Shown here piece after piece: positions 37,073 to 47,097 of a stretch of 50,399 nucleotides of DNA (within the stretch, counting starts at the first letter, position 1; every line of letters begins with the position of its first letter). The translations under genes and the position numbers were made by a program. A model generated the notes under the pieces. The model was not told the origin of the DNA, did not search any database, and saw only the letters and a list, made by a program, of their open reading frames with translations. The DNA is taken from the NCBI GenBank assembly GCA_021831565.1, contig JAKBMM010000014.1:1-50399 (forward strand). The letters are read 5' to 3'. The DNA comes from Planctomycetota bacterium (lineage in GTDB: Bacteria; Planctomycetota; Phycisphaerae; WQYP01).

Positions 37073-40000
37073 GTGAATTTTACGCCATCACAAGAAACCG
37101 CGGCCAGCCGCCGCAGCGGGCCGATGATGGTGCTGGCGGGCGCCGGGGCGGGCAAAACGGGGGTGCTCGCCGAGCGTTGCGCCCGGCTGGTGGCCGAAGG
37201 GCCTGATCCGTGCGGCGTATCGGAATTGCTGGTGGTGACGTTTACGCGTGAGGCGGCCGCCCAAATGCGCAGTCGCATCGCCGCGGCGTTGCGTGAGAAG
37301 GCGGCTCGGCCGGACCGGCACGGCGGACCGGAATTCCGCCAGAACGCGAGACTCCAACGCGAAGCCGCCCTGGTGGACCAGGCGCAGATATGCACGTTCG
37401 ATTCATTTTGCGCCTGGCTGGTGAAAACCTATTTTGCCGAGTGCGGGGTCGATCCCGGTTTTTCCGTTTTGGAAGAACTGGAGGGAAAGCTCCTGCTTGC
37501 CGACGCTATCCGCCAAACGGTTCGGCAATGGCTCGGGCGACCGGATGAATCCCAATCGACATCGGGATTCGCCGACATATTTGATATTTACGCCAATAGT
37601 TCCGTGGCGCGGATGCAAAAGCTTATAGATCCCATCGTGCGGATACTCCAGAGCATGAGCCTGGCCGATGGACAGGCCTGGGCGGCAAAGGCCGCCGGGG
37701 AAACGACTGATGCGGCGGATTTCACCGCTTGGTACGGCGAGCAATTGGAACAATTGGCTACAGATATCGATGCCACGCTGGACAACGCCACGTTCGCCGC
37801 CGACACCAAAAGATATATGCCGACCGGCCTGCGTCAGGCGCGGGATACAGCCCGGGCCGCCGCACGCGTTCTGCGAGAGCGCGGTCTGGATGGCTGGGAT
37901 GAGGCGGCGAAGGCGCTCCAGGATACGCCGTTTGCAAATTCGATATCGCTCGCAAAGGTCTCCCCGGACCACGCGGCGGCAAAAGATTTCAAGCAGACCC
38001 ATTACGAAATTCGCAAGAAGCAATTCAAGACCCTCGCCGCCGAAATGGCCGACTATCCTCTGGAAGAACTGCGGCGCGATCAGCGCGAAGCGAAAAAAAT
38101 GGTTCACTCTCTGCTGGATTTCACCCGCGATTGCCTGGCGGCTTACGCCCGCGCCAAGCAGGCGATTCATAAGCTTGATTTCGCCGACCTGGAACAGCGG
38201 GCCGTGGAGGCCCTGGCGAAACAAGACGGGGCGCTGGCGGCGCGGATCAGGACGAGGTTCAGACACATATTGGTTGATGAATACCAGGATATCAATCCCC
38301 TGCAGCAGCGGCTGGTGGATCTGCTGGCCGGCCGGGCGGAGGTCCTGGAGAATTCCCGGCGGAGCTTTTTCGGCGTGGGCGACGTTCATCAAAGCATTTA
38401 TGCCTTTCGCGGCGGTGAACCGGGCTTGCTGGAAGAGCGAAGCGCCGCGTTGGAAGAGGGCGGGACGGGGCGCGTGGTTCGCATGGCGGAAAATTTTCGC
38501 AGCCTGCCGCCGCTGATCGCGGCTCTGAACGAAATTTGCATACCGCTTTTTCGGCAAGTCGCGCCCGCCGGCGGCCCGGCCGACACCGCTCCGGCGCGGC
38601 GAATTCCGCAGCTCGACGGAATGCTGCTGCGCCCAGGCCGTCCCGCGGCGCCGCAAGCGGCGGGAGTGTTGGACGGCGCACCAGTGGAACTGCACGTAAT
38701 TGTGGGGGAGGATAAAAAAGGTGCAGCGCCCGACCAACCGGAAAGTAGTCCGGGCGCCGCCGCGGCCGGCGCGAATCAAACGCGGGGGGATCCCCCCGCC
38801 TGCACGAGAGACCAGAACGAAGATCAAGGCAGGGACGATCCATCGGCCCCCATGGAGCGGGCCGATCCATCCGGGGAAGAGCCCGCCGACGACGCCCTGG
38901 CCGAGCGGGACAACAATCAGCGGGAAGCCCGGCTTATTGCCCATTCGATCCAGACGATGTTCGCTCAGAATCGCCTCACCAGCGAGAACGACGGCCGGAC
39001 TCGTGCGCTGGAACCAACCGACATCGCCATTCTGCTGCGGGCGACCCGGTCCCATGCCGGGCAGTTTGTGCGCACGCTGGCGCAGCAAGGCGTGCCGGCG
39101 GTGGCGGAACTTCGCACGGGTTTTTTTGAATCGCAGGAAGTTCTTGAAACGCTCGAACTCCTCAAGGTACTGGACAATCCCGCGCAGGATATCGCGCTGG
39201 CCAGCGTATTGCTGGGACCTTTCGGCGACTGCACGCATGAAGAATTGCTGCGTATCCGTCTGGCTTTTCCCCAGCGCCGCCAAATACCTTTTTACCGGGC
39301 CGTGGAGCTTTTCGCCCAGAGCCGACCGGTTGCTTCCGCCATGGCGGATATACGATCCGCGGACAGGGAACTGGCGCAAAAAGTCCGGCGCATTCTGGAC
39401 CAGCTCCAGAAGTGGCGGCGGATCGTGCATACGCTGGGCGTGGCGGCGGGACTGGATCAGATTTTCGAGCAAAGCGGTATTCTGCTGCGGGTATTGGGCG
39501 AAACGCATGGCCGGCGGCGGTTGGCGAATCTGCAATTGCTGCATCGCCGGGCCGTGGAGTTCTCCGGCTTTGCGGCGCAGGATTTGGCGCGGTTCGCCGC
39601 ATTCATTCAACAGGTCAAAGAATCCGAGGATTGGGGCGAAGCCCCGCCGGCGGACGTTCACGCCGTGCGGGTGATGTCGATTCACGCCGCCAAAGGGTTG
39701 GAGTTTCCCGTGGTGTTCGTAGCCGGTCTGGGCAGGAAATTCAATATGAAACATTTGCATGACTATTTTCATATAAGTCGCCGGAGGGGCATAGCCGTCA
39801 AACTCCACAATCCCCCAATGCGGACGTTTCGTGAAACGGCCGGCTATCAACTGACTCGCAAACAGAACTTGCAGCGACTGCTGGAGGAAGAATCGCGGCT
39901 GCTTTATGTGGCCATGACGCGGGCGCGTGATCACCTGGTTCTGATCGGCCATGCCAAACAGACAAAGATCGAACAGTGGCGGACCTACGGCCAGTCGATC

Positions 40001-41092
40001 GAATCGGAAGAAGACAGCGACGACAATACCCAAACACGTACCAGCCACTCCATGATTAACCAGGCCTTGGACTGGCTGGGTCCGATTTTTTCTTTGTATC
40101 AACCGCGGGAGGAAGGCGCGCGGCAATTGCTGCGGTTGACTCTCCATCAGCCGGAGGATTTTGTCTGTTCGCCGGCGCCTTCTTCCGGCGGCGAGGGCAC
40201 GGTGAATCATATTCTTCAACGGATGCGTAACCTGGAACCATTGGAATTACCGCCAGCGGCCGAGGCCCTCTCCCCGGATGAGGTGGAATTGCAACGAACT
40301 CTCCGCGAGATTGAAAAACCATATTGTTTTGAGTCACTTACGCGCATACCCGCCGTGACCACAATAAGCCGGCTGAAGATGCGTCCGGAAAATGGGGACC
40401 CGGAAACCCCCGCGGCAGCGCTGGATCCGCGCGAAATTGGCCGGGAGATAACCCTGCCCGACGGCGGTGCGCCGGGCGAAGGAATCGTTCGCGGCTTGGC
40501 GATGCACCGTGTACTGGAGCGCCTGGATCTGGCTGGAACGCTCACGCCGGACGATATTCACAGGCAGATTGCGGGGCTGGTCACGACTGGTGTGCTCACG
40601 GCAGGGGAAGCCGCGTTGGTGGATGTGCCGGCCATCGCCTGGCTCTGGAGCACACCGCTGGGCCGGCGGATGCGCGGCGCGGCGCTCCAAAATCCTGCGA
40701 ATGACGCATCACGGGGCGCTGTTTTGAAACGTGAAGTGATGTTTCTCTGGACTCTGCCGGCGGGAGAACTTGCCGCGCCGGCCGATGCCGCCGGCGGTGG
40801 TTTCGACGAGTCGGCGAAAGGCGATTCGGAAGATGCCGGCGATCGCGCGGTTGTGCGGGGCACGATTGACGCGCTGTTGTTGCAGGATGACGCGCTGCAC
40901 GTGATTGATTACAAAACCGACCAGGCGGAAATGATCGAGTCCCGGCTTCCTGTTTATATCCGCCAGGTGCGTTGCTACGCCCGCGCCGCCGCGGCGATTC
41001 TCAAGCGACCGGTCACCGGGGGCACGCTGGTTTTTCTGACCGCCCGGCGGCTCGAAACGGTAGAGGTGGGGCCGGTGGAAGGATGCGGCTGA
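37073..41092 (+). CDS. addA: AddA-type helicase-nuclease (UvrD/Rep family with PD-(D/E)XK domain)
   Basis: About 1339 residues. Superfamily 1 helicase motifs in order: LAGAGAGKT (Walker A), VVTFTREAAAQMRSRI, ICTFDSFCAWL, ILVDEYQDINPLQQR (motif II), GVGDVHQSIYAFRGGEPG (III), VRMAENFRS (IV), VRVMSIHAAKGLEFPVVFV (V) and LLYVAMTRARDHLVL (VI). The C-terminus is a RecB-type nuclease: RGLAMHRVLERL, then VRGTIDALL and VIDYKTDQ (metal-binding Asp and catalytic Lys). It would resect double-strand breaks for recombination. A roughly 85-residue acidic, low-complexity insertion lies near the middle. The GTG at 37073 (AGAGG 7 nt upstream) is preferred; an ATG at 36989 is possible. No addB is adjacent. Confidence 0.9.
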   Translation: MNFTPSQETAASRRSGPMMVLAGAGAGKTGVLAERCARLVAEGPDPCGVSELLVVTFTREAAAQMRSRIAAALREKAARPDRHGGPEFRQNARLQREAALVDQAQICTFDSFCAWLVKTYFAECGVDPGFSVLEELEGKLLLADAIRQTVRQWLGRPDESQSTSGFADIFDIYANSSVARMQKLIDPIVRILQSMSLADGQAWAAKAAGETTDAADFTAWYGEQLEQLATDIDATLDNATFAADTKRYMPTGLRQARDTARAAARVLRERGLDGWDEAAKALQDTPFANSISLAKVSPDHAAAKDFKQTHYEIRKKQFKTLAAEMADYPLEELRRDQREAKKMVHSLLDFTRDCLAAYARAKQAIHKLDFADLEQRAVEALAKQDGALAARIRTRFRHILVDEYQDINPLQQRLVDLLAGRAEVLENSRRSFFGVGDVHQSIYAFRGGEPGLLEERSAALEEGGTGRVVRMAENFRSLPPLIAALNEICIPLFRQVAPAGGPADTAPARRIPQLDGMLLRPGRPAAPQAAGVLDGAPVELHVIVGEDKKGAAPDQPESSPGAAAAGANQTRGDPPACTRDQNEDQGRDDPSAPMERADPSGEEPADDALAERDNNQREARLIAHSIQTMFAQNRLTSENDGRTRALEPTDIAILLRATRSHAGQFVRTLAQQGVPAVAELRTGFFESQEVLETLELLKVLDNPAQDIALASVLLGPFGDCTHEELLRIRLAFPQRRQIPFYRAVELFAQSRPVASAMADIRSADRELAQKVRRILDQLQKWRRIVHTLGVAAGLDQIFEQSGILLRVLGETHGRRRLANLQLLHRRAVEFSGFAAQDLARFAAFIQQVKESEDWGEAPPADVHAVRVMSIHAAKGLEFPVVFVAGLGRKFNMKHLHDYFHISRRRGIAVKLHNPPMRTFRETAGYQLTRKQNLQRLLEEESRLLYVAMTRARDHLVLIGHAKQTKIEQWRTYGQSIESEEDSDDNTQTRTSHSMINQALDWLGPIFSLYQPREEGARQLLRLTLHQPEDFVCSPAPSSGGEGTVNHILQRMRNLEPLELPPAAEALSPDEVELQRTLREIEKPYCFESLTRIPAVTTISRLKMRPENGDPETPAAALDPREIGREITLPDGGAPGEGIVRGLAMHRVLERLDLAGTLTPDDIHRQIAGLVTTGVLTAGEAALVDVPAIAWLWSTPLGRRMRGAALQNPANDASRGAVLKREVMFLWTLPAGELAAPADAAGGGFDESAKGDSEDAGDRAVVRGTIDALLLQDDALHVIDYKTDQAEMIESRLPVYIRQVRCYARAAAAILKRPVTGGTLVFLTARRLETVEVGPVEGCG

Positions 41093-41223
41093 TTGATGCG
41101 GCGCGTATCAAATATAAATATATTTAGACATATATTGATCTATGGCGTTCCTGCGGGGGATCAAGCATCCCGCCCGCGCGAGGATCAGGACCAGGACGGC
41201 CTGGAAGGCCGCCCCCCCGGGTG

Positions 41224-42192
41224 TTACCAGGCGTAAGCTTGCGGCGCTTCACCGCCGGGTCCAGGCCAGATCTCATCAAGTGTTTTGAGCGCCGACGCAT
41301 CCAATTTCAGGTCCAGCGCCCGCATGGCGCCAACAAGCTGATCCATGGTGCGCGGCCCGATGATGGGGCTGGTAACCACGGGATTGGCCAGCATCCAGGC
41401 CAGGGCGACAGCGGCGGGCTTTTCACCGAGCCGGCGGCAGAAATCCTCCCATTTTTCCAGAGTGGGCCGCAGCGCGGCGCTGCGTTTGAGCATGGATTCG
41501 CCAACCCGCCGCCCCTCTTTACCGGGATTCAGAACGCCGCCCAACAGACCGCCATCCAAGGGACTCCAGGGAATGACGCCCACGCCGTAATGCCGGCAGC
41601 AGGGCAGCACTTCGAGTTCAATGTGCCGGCAGGCCAGGCTGTATTTGCTTTGTTCGCTGACCAGCCCCAGAAAATTCCGCCGCGCCGCGATCTGGTTGGC
41701 GGTGGCGATATCCCAGGCGGCGAAGTTGCTGCCGCCGACATAGATGATCTTGCCCTGTTGCACCAGGGTTTGCATCGCCTGGAAGATTTCATCCCAGGGC
41801 GTGGAACGTTCGATATGATGCATCTGATATAGATCTATGTAATCCGTTTGCAACCGCCGCAGGCTGTCTTCGCACGCCCGGCGAATGTGCGCGGCGCTCA
41901 GGCCGCGGTCGAAAGTCGCCTCGCCCATCGTGCCGTGGACTTTCGTGGCCAGGATGATCCGTTCGCGCCGGCCGCCCGACGCCAGCCAGCGCCCGATGAT
42001 CTGTTCCGTAACCCCCTGGCCTTTCTTGCCGCCGTAAACATCGGCGGTGTCAAAAAAGTTGATTCCCAGTTCCAGCGCCCGGTCCATGATGGCGAAACTA
42101 TCGGTTTCACTGGCTTGCGGCCCGAAATTCATGGTTCCCAGGCAGAATCTGCTGACCGACAGGCCGGTGCGGCCAAGGGGGGCGTAATGCAT
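41224..42192 (-). CDS. aldo/keto reductase
   Basis: 322 residues, NADPH-dependent oxidoreductase with a TIM-barrel fold. The catalytic tetrad is readable: Asp48 (NFFDTADVYG), Tyr53, Lys84 (LATKVHG) and His125 (YQMHHIE). SEQSKYSLACRHIELEVLP and PIIGPRTMDQLVGAM are typical of the YajO/Tas-like subgroup (AKR11/12). The substrate is unknown; these enzymes reduce aldehydes or sugar ketones. GAAGGAG lies about 7 nt before the ATG. It appears to be a single-gene unit, 181 nt downstream of rmuC on the same strand. Confidence 0.93.
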   Translation of the reverse strand: MHYAPLGRTGLSVSRFCLGTMNFGPQASETDSFAIMDRALELGINFFDTADVYGGKKGQGVTEQIIGRWLASGGRRERIILATKVHGTMGEATFDRGLSAAHIRRACEDSLRRLQTDYIDLYQMHHIERSTPWDEIFQAMQTLVQQGKIIYVGGSNFAAWDIATANQIAARRNFLGLVSEQSKYSLACRHIELEVLPCCRHYGVGVIPWSPLDGGLLGGVLNPGKEGRRVGESMLKRSAALRPTLEKWEDFCRRLGEKPAAVALAWMLANPVVTSPIIGPRTMDQLVGAMRALDLKLDASALKTLDEIWPGPGGEAPQAYAW

Positions 42193-42373
42193 AATAAAGC
42201 TCCTTCAAGAGTATTTACGGCCGTCTATAGTACGGGCCTCTCCGGCAGCCGTCAAGCGGGCGGGGGATAATTTTTATCAATTTCATTCGCCTTCATTGGC
42301 GCGCCTTTCGGATTTCTCTGTGCGCAATGGGGCCAGGAGATTGCCACGGCCCCCGTTTTTTTTCATCTCCCGT

Positions 42374-43711
42374 TTATTGCGCTTCGGGTAAGGCCGCCGG
42401 CGATTCCGGCGCGAGTTCCGCGCCGTTGGGCAGAGTCTGAACGGTTTTGAGCGCCTTTTCCATGATCCGCTTGCGGCTGGCGACCTCTTCGATGGAATTG
42501 GCGGCGGTCTGGAGATTCTTTTGCACCTTGTCCAGCGCTTCGCCGAATTTTCCAAACTCGGATTTGACCTTGGAAAGCAGTTCCCACACCTCACTGGAAC
42601 GCTTCTCGATGGCCAGCGTGCGGAAACCCATCTGCAGGCTGGTGAGAATGGCCCAGAGCGTGGTCGGACCGGCCACGGTGACGCGATATTGGCGCTGGAG
42701 TTGTTCCGCCAGGCCGGGGCGGCGCATTACCTCGGCGAAAAGCGCCTCCGTAGGCAGAAAAAGAATGGCGAAATCGGTGGTGACGGGCGGATTGATGTAT
42801 TTCTGGTTGATGTCGCGGGCGCACTGCCCGAGGCGCGCTTCCAGTTGCCGGGAAGCCGCCTCCACCGCGTCCGCGTCGCCCGCTTCCTGGGCCAGCACCA
42901 ACCGCTGATAATCTTCCAGCGGAAACTTGGCGTCGATGGGCAGAAGCACCGGTGTCTCGAGCCGGTTGCCCGGTCCGGGCATGCGGATGGCAAATTCGAC
43001 CCGCTCCTGGTTGTTGCGAACGGACACGTTGGTTTCGTATTGCGCCGGCGTGAGCACATCCTCCAGCAGCGATTGCAGTTGCGCCTCGCCCAGCACGCCG
43101 CGGGTTTTTACATTGCCGAGAACCCGTTTGAGATCGCCCACCCCCGCGGCCAGCGACTGCATTTCACCCAATCCCTTATGAACCTGTTCAAGCCGTTCGG
43201 TAACGAGCTTGAATGATTCGCCGAGGCGTTTTTCCAGCGTACCCTGGAGTTTTTCATCCACGGTTTGGCGCATCTGATCGAGATTCTTGTTGTTTTCCAA
43301 CTGCATTTGGACGAGGCGTTCCTCCACGGCGGCGCGCACCTTATCCAGCCGGGTTTCAACGGTTTCCCGCACCGCATCGAGCTTCTGGACGTTGCTCTGG
43401 GTGAGCTGAAGCAGGTTGGCCATCAGCGAGTCATTCGTTTTTTTGAGACCCGAAGAAAGTTCCTCGCGCGCCTGCTGTTGAAGCTGGGCGGATTCGGTGC
43501 GGTTGCGGGCGAGTTCCTCGCGGGTGGCGCGCTCCGTGCGCTCGAGGGCCTTTTCCAATACCTCCAGGCGGGCGGGAATATCGGCGGCGGCCTTATCCAT
43601 GCGGCCGGCGATGTCGCCGGCGAATCGATCCAGGCGCCGGCGCAGAGTGATGGCCAGGACAAACAGCAGAGCGATAACCGCCAGGAGAAGAACGATCAGC
43701 AAAAGCGTCAT
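42374..43711 (-). CDS. rmuC: DNA recombination protein RmuC
   Basis: 445 residues. An N-terminal membrane helix (LLLIVLLLAVIALLFVLAIT) is followed by about 170 residues of coiled coil (ERTERATREELARNRTESAQ and similar). The RmuC nuclease-like core has KTRGVLGEAQLQSLLEDVL, the Asp-containing PIDAKFPLEDYQRL and TDFAILFLPTEALFAEV motifs, and GPTTLWAILTSLQMGFRTLA. RmuC limits inversions and has been linked to restriction-like DNA cleavage. The ATG at 43711 is chosen because the membrane helix starts there; an in-frame ATG at 43729 is equally open and the ribosome-binding site is poor. Confidence 0.93.
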   Translation of the reverse strand: MTLLLIVLLLAVIALLFVLAITLRRRLDRFAGDIAGRMDKAAADIPARLEVLEKALERTERATREELARNRTESAQLQQQAREELSSGLKKTNDSLMANLLQLTQSNVQKLDAVRETVETRLDKVRAAVEERLVQMQLENNKNLDQMRQTVDEKLQGTLEKRLGESFKLVTERLEQVHKGLGEMQSLAAGVGDLKRVLGNVKTRGVLGEAQLQSLLEDVLTPAQYETNVSVRNNQERVEFAIRMPGPGNRLETPVLLPIDAKFPLEDYQRLVLAQEAGDADAVEAASRQLEARLGQCARDINQKYINPPVTTDFAILFLPTEALFAEVMRRPGLAEQLQRQYRVTVAGPTTLWAILTSLQMGFRTLAIEKRSSEVWELLSKVKSEFGKFGEALDKVQKNLQTAANSIEEVASRKRIMEKALKTVQTLPNGAELAPESPAALPEAQ

Positions 43712-43818
43712 GTCATTAGTTTCCCGCATCCGATACGCCGCCACTGTACAGCGTGCGCAAACCCGCGGCCAGCGGTTCGGGCGCGTTACGTAAGCCGTCA
43801 GCGGCGTGTTGTTTCCAT

Positions 43819-43973
43819 GGTATCCGTTCACGGCGGCGCGGAAAACGGCCACGGGATTGCGATCCACGCGGCTGCGGGGCTGGGGCGGCGCGGTGATTGG
43901 CGGTCCCGGCTCGCCGGGAAAACCCGGGGCCGTTGAAACACACGAAAAACACGCCGGCGCGTGAACGGTTACC
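43819..43973. mobile_element. inverted-repeat-bounded non-coding element, short copy
   Basis: A 155-bp element between rmuC and the RND pump. Left end GGTATCCGTTCACG (43819-43832) and right end CGTGAACGGTTACC (43960-43973) are inverted repeats with one mismatch. The interior (GGCGGCGCGGAAAACGGCC, CGGGATTGCGATCCACGCGG, GGCGGTCCCGGCTCGCCGGG) matches both the left and right parts of the 1177-1470 copy. No coding frame of its own. It lies entirely in the 290-bp gap and touches neither gene. Confidence 0.65.
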
Positions 43974-44001
43974 GGTAAATGACGCCTGGTGAATCGGAGT
44001 T

Positions 44002-47000
44002 TTATGCCGGCGCCTGGTCCAGCCCGAATTTTCCGAAACGGGCCGCCAGCGTCGGCAGCACCAGCAGGTTCAGGAGGGTGGAAGTGAGCAGTCCGCCGAC
44101 GATTATCTGGGCCAGCGGACCTTCGATTTCCCGGCCCGGCGCGCCGCTGCCCAGTGCCAATGGCAAGAGTCCCAGCGCCGCAACCAATGCGGTCATCAAA
44201 ATGGCCGGCAGGCGGTCGATCGCGCCCTCCATGGCGGTCTGAACATTCCAAGAGCGGCCTTCACGTTCAACCAGATGCTGATAATGCGACATGAGCATAA
44301 TGGAATTACGCAGGGTAATGCCAAAAAGCGTGATAAACCCGACCAAGGCGCCCAGCGACAAGACACCGCCGCAAACCCATGCCGCCAGAACGCCCCCCAC
44401 CATCGCCAAGGGAAGATTCAGCAGCAACAACAATACATTGTTGCGGTATTTGAGCACCATAAACAACAACAGCAGAATACCGATGAACGCAATAACCGAA
44501 TGAACCAGCAGATCATGCAAGGCTCGCGACGCGGCTTGCGCGGAGCCGGTGAAGTTGATCAGCACTCCCGGTGGAATTTTAATCCGGGCGATGGCGGCGC
44601 GCGCGGCTTGCACAAATTGCCCGGCGGTTACACCGGCCAGATGAATATTAATCATCTGCGCCCGCTGCCCGTTGATATGGGAAATTCGGTAGAATCCCCG
44701 CCCTTCATAAACCCTGGCGAGAGCGGAAAGAGGAATCCAAGTTCCCGCCGGTGTTTGAATGGGAAGTTGACGAACTTTGGATATGCGGTTCCATGTGGGC
44801 GTAAACGTAACCATAAGCGGCCAGACACGCGTGCCGTGATAAATGTGCCCGATCAGCCGCCCGCGGGCAAGCAGATGGATTGTGCTTAATACGGCCATGG
44901 GGGGCAAGCCCCACCGCCATAATTGCCGATAGCGCAGGCGCACTTTAATTTCCGGGGCGTTCCAGGCGGTCTGCGGGACAACGCTGCGCGCCCCGGGAAC
45001 ATTTTTCAGAACGGCGGTCAGAGCGGTGGTGGCTTTCTCAATGGCGGCGAAGTGATTCCCGATGATCTGAACAACAACGGGCGCTCCGGAACCGGAAATG
45101 GTTTCATTGATTCGTTCGGAGAGAACCGTATTGTAAGAAAGCAGCACACCGGGAAATTTTTTGATCAGGCGATTCATATCCCGGCGGAAATGTCCGGCCT
45201 GGCCGGGGGTCAGGGGTTGCACCTTAATCAGATATTCGCTGTACTGCGGGCCGAGAATATCGCCGGCGAGATTGGGCATGCCGGATCGTTGTTCAACCTC
45301 ACGTATGTAAGGAATTTTTCGTAAATCGCGCGTGACACGGTTGCCGATGGCGATGGATTGATCCAGGGATGATCCCGCAACCAGAGCCAGATGCAAGACA
45401 TAATTGCGTTCATTGAGGCGGGGAAAAAACTCGATTTTCAAAAATGGCGCGGTGGCAATCCCGGCAAGGGTACACAATGCCACCAGGGCAATGACCAACC
45501 CCCGCCGGTATTCAACCACCCGCAGAATTCGCCGGTACCATTTTTTTATCCGCCCGGTCAGCCAGGCATCGTGCCCGCGGACCGCAACCGAGGGCAGCAA
45601 CGAGAGGCAAAGCGCCGGCGTAAGCGTCAGAGCGAGCACTAGGGAGGAAAGCACCGCGGCAATATAAGCCACCCCCAGCGGCGCAAAAAAACGTCCCGCC
45701 AGTCCGGTAAGTCCAAAAATGGGAAGAAAAACAAGTATGACCGCGAAGGTTGCGAACACCACAGCCGTTCGCACTTCCAGTGACGCCATAAGCACCACGC
45801 GCAGGGGGTGGCGCGGCGCCGCGGACAGGGCGTTGATCCGCAGCCGACGGGTGATATTTTCCACATCAATTACCGCGTCATCAACCACTTCTCCAATGGC
45901 TACGGCCAGACCGCCCAGGGTCATGATGTTAAGGGTATAGCCCAGATGCGTAAGCACGGTAATGGCGGCCAACAACGAGAGGGGAATCGCCAGACAGGAA
46001 ATCAGACTGGTTCGCCACTCGCCCAGGAACAGAAAAAGCACGATGATGACCAGAGCGGCGCCAATAAGCAGAGAATCCATCAGATTGTGCAAGGCGGTGG
46101 TGATGAAATCAGCCGATTGAAGAATTTTTCCGTGCAGAATAATACCCTGGGCGCCAAGTACGGGCGTAAGAGAGGCCAGGGTTTTTTGCACGTGGGCGCT
46201 CACGTGCAGCAGGTTGGAGCCATACGCCAGTCCAATCATCAACAGCACCCCGGGGCGGCCCATGATGGATACCGCGCCCACCTGCGGCAAATGACTGATA
46301 CGGATACGGGCAACATCCGCCAGAGTAATCACATGATTCTGATGGTAGCCCACCGTGATCGCGTCAAATTGCCGGAGCGACGGAATCTGGCCGTGTACGC
46401 GTAACGTCAAGGCTTGATTGGGCGTAGTGACAAATGATCCGCCGATCAGGCCCGTGGCCCGGCGGGCGGCGGCTACCACCCGCCGGAGGGAGAGTCCATA
46501 CTGAACCAGCCGGCTGGGGATGATCTGAACCTGATAATCTTTTTGAAGTCCGCCATAAATGGCTATTTCCGAAACACCATGAACGGCCAGCAATCGCGGT
46601 TGCATCACCCAGTCGGCAACCGTGCGAAGTCGCCGGGTATCGTTGGTTTTGCTGGTGATGCCGACAACCGTTACCCAACGAATGGAACTGTTCAAAGGCA
46701 TCAGCACCGGAGCATGAACGTGGGGAGGCAATATTCCGGATACGTCGGCGAGTCGCTGGGCCGTCAATTGCTGATCGCGGTAAATATTGGATCCGCCGGG
46801 GAAGAGCACTTTAACAATGGAAATTCCGGCAAGTGAATTGGAGAAGGTCTCACGAGCATCCACACCACCGGCCAGCGCCCGTTCAATAGGCGTGGTCACG
46901 AGTTTTTCCACCTGGCTGGGGCTGAAACCCGGCGCAATGGTTTTAATATCCAGTTGCGGCTGGATGAAGTCGGGGTATACGTCGTAGCGCGCCTGGAGGA

Positions 47001-47091
47001 TGGAATAGACGCCAAACCCGGCCAGAACGCAGGCCAGCGCCACAATCACACCGCGAAAGCGCAACGCGAACTTTACGATTCGTTTGAACAT
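44002..47091 (-). CDS. RND efflux pump, CzcA/CusA (HME)-type permease
   Basis: 1029 residues, inner-membrane proton antiporter. Twelve membrane helices in the RND arrangement, with the large periplasmic loops after helices 1 and 7. VYPDFIQPQLDIKTIAPGFS and the VEKLVTTPIERALAG segment are those of the heavy-metal efflux group. Helix 4 reads GGLAVAIGEVVDDAVIDVEN: the Asp pair and VEN are kept, but the family's DFG aspartate position carries Ala (AIG). Substrate cation or compound not predictable. Last gene of the operon; the ATG lies 6 nt after the adaptor stop and has AGG 5 nt upstream. No metal-sensor regulator is adjacent. Confidence 0.92.
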   Translation of the reverse strand: MFKRIVKFALRFRGVIVALACVLAGFGVYSILQARYDVYPDFIQPQLDIKTIAPGFSPSQVEKLVTTPIERALAGGVDARETFSNSLAGISIVKVLFPGGSNIYRDQQLTAQRLADVSGILPPHVHAPVLMPLNSSIRWVTVVGITSKTNDTRRLRTVADWVMQPRLLAVHGVSEIAIYGGLQKDYQVQIIPSRLVQYGLSLRRVVAAARRATGLIGGSFVTTPNQALTLRVHGQIPSLRQFDAITVGYHQNHVITLADVARIRISHLPQVGAVSIMGRPGVLLMIGLAYGSNLLHVSAHVQKTLASLTPVLGAQGIILHGKILQSADFITTALHNLMDSLLIGAALVIIVLFLFLGEWRTSLISCLAIPLSLLAAITVLTHLGYTLNIMTLGGLAVAIGEVVDDAVIDVENITRRLRINALSAAPRHPLRVVLMASLEVRTAVVFATFAVILVFLPIFGLTGLAGRFFAPLGVAYIAAVLSSLVLALTLTPALCLSLLPSVAVRGHDAWLTGRIKKWYRRILRVVEYRRGLVIALVALCTLAGIATAPFLKIEFFPRLNERNYVLHLALVAGSSLDQSIAIGNRVTRDLRKIPYIREVEQRSGMPNLAGDILGPQYSEYLIKVQPLTPGQAGHFRRDMNRLIKKFPGVLLSYNTVLSERINETISGSGAPVVVQIIGNHFAAIEKATTALTAVLKNVPGARSVVPQTAWNAPEIKVRLRYRQLWRWGLPPMAVLSTIHLLARGRLIGHIYHGTRVWPLMVTFTPTWNRISKVRQLPIQTPAGTWIPLSALARVYEGRGFYRISHINGQRAQMINIHLAGVTAGQFVQAARAAIARIKIPPGVLINFTGSAQAASRALHDLLVHSVIAFIGILLLLFMVLKYRNNVLLLLLNLPLAMVGGVLAAWVCGGVLSLGALVGFITLFGITLRNSIMLMSHYQHLVEREGRSWNVQTAMEGAIDRLPAILMTALVAALGLLPLALGSGAPGREIEGPLAQIIVGGLLTSTLLNLLVLPTLAARFGKFGLDQAPA

Positions 47092-47097
47092 GAAAAC

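Noticed and set aside
37403-40219. 938-codon open frame on the minus strand
   Set aside because: Antisense to the AddA-like helicase, whose motifs are all in order; the minus frame has no recognisable domain.
42329-42363. Hairpin GGGGCC/GGCCCC followed by a T run, read as a terminator
   Set aside because: It would serve plus-strand transcription, but both neighbouring genes are on the minus strand; the stem is only 6 bp with a 13-nt loop.
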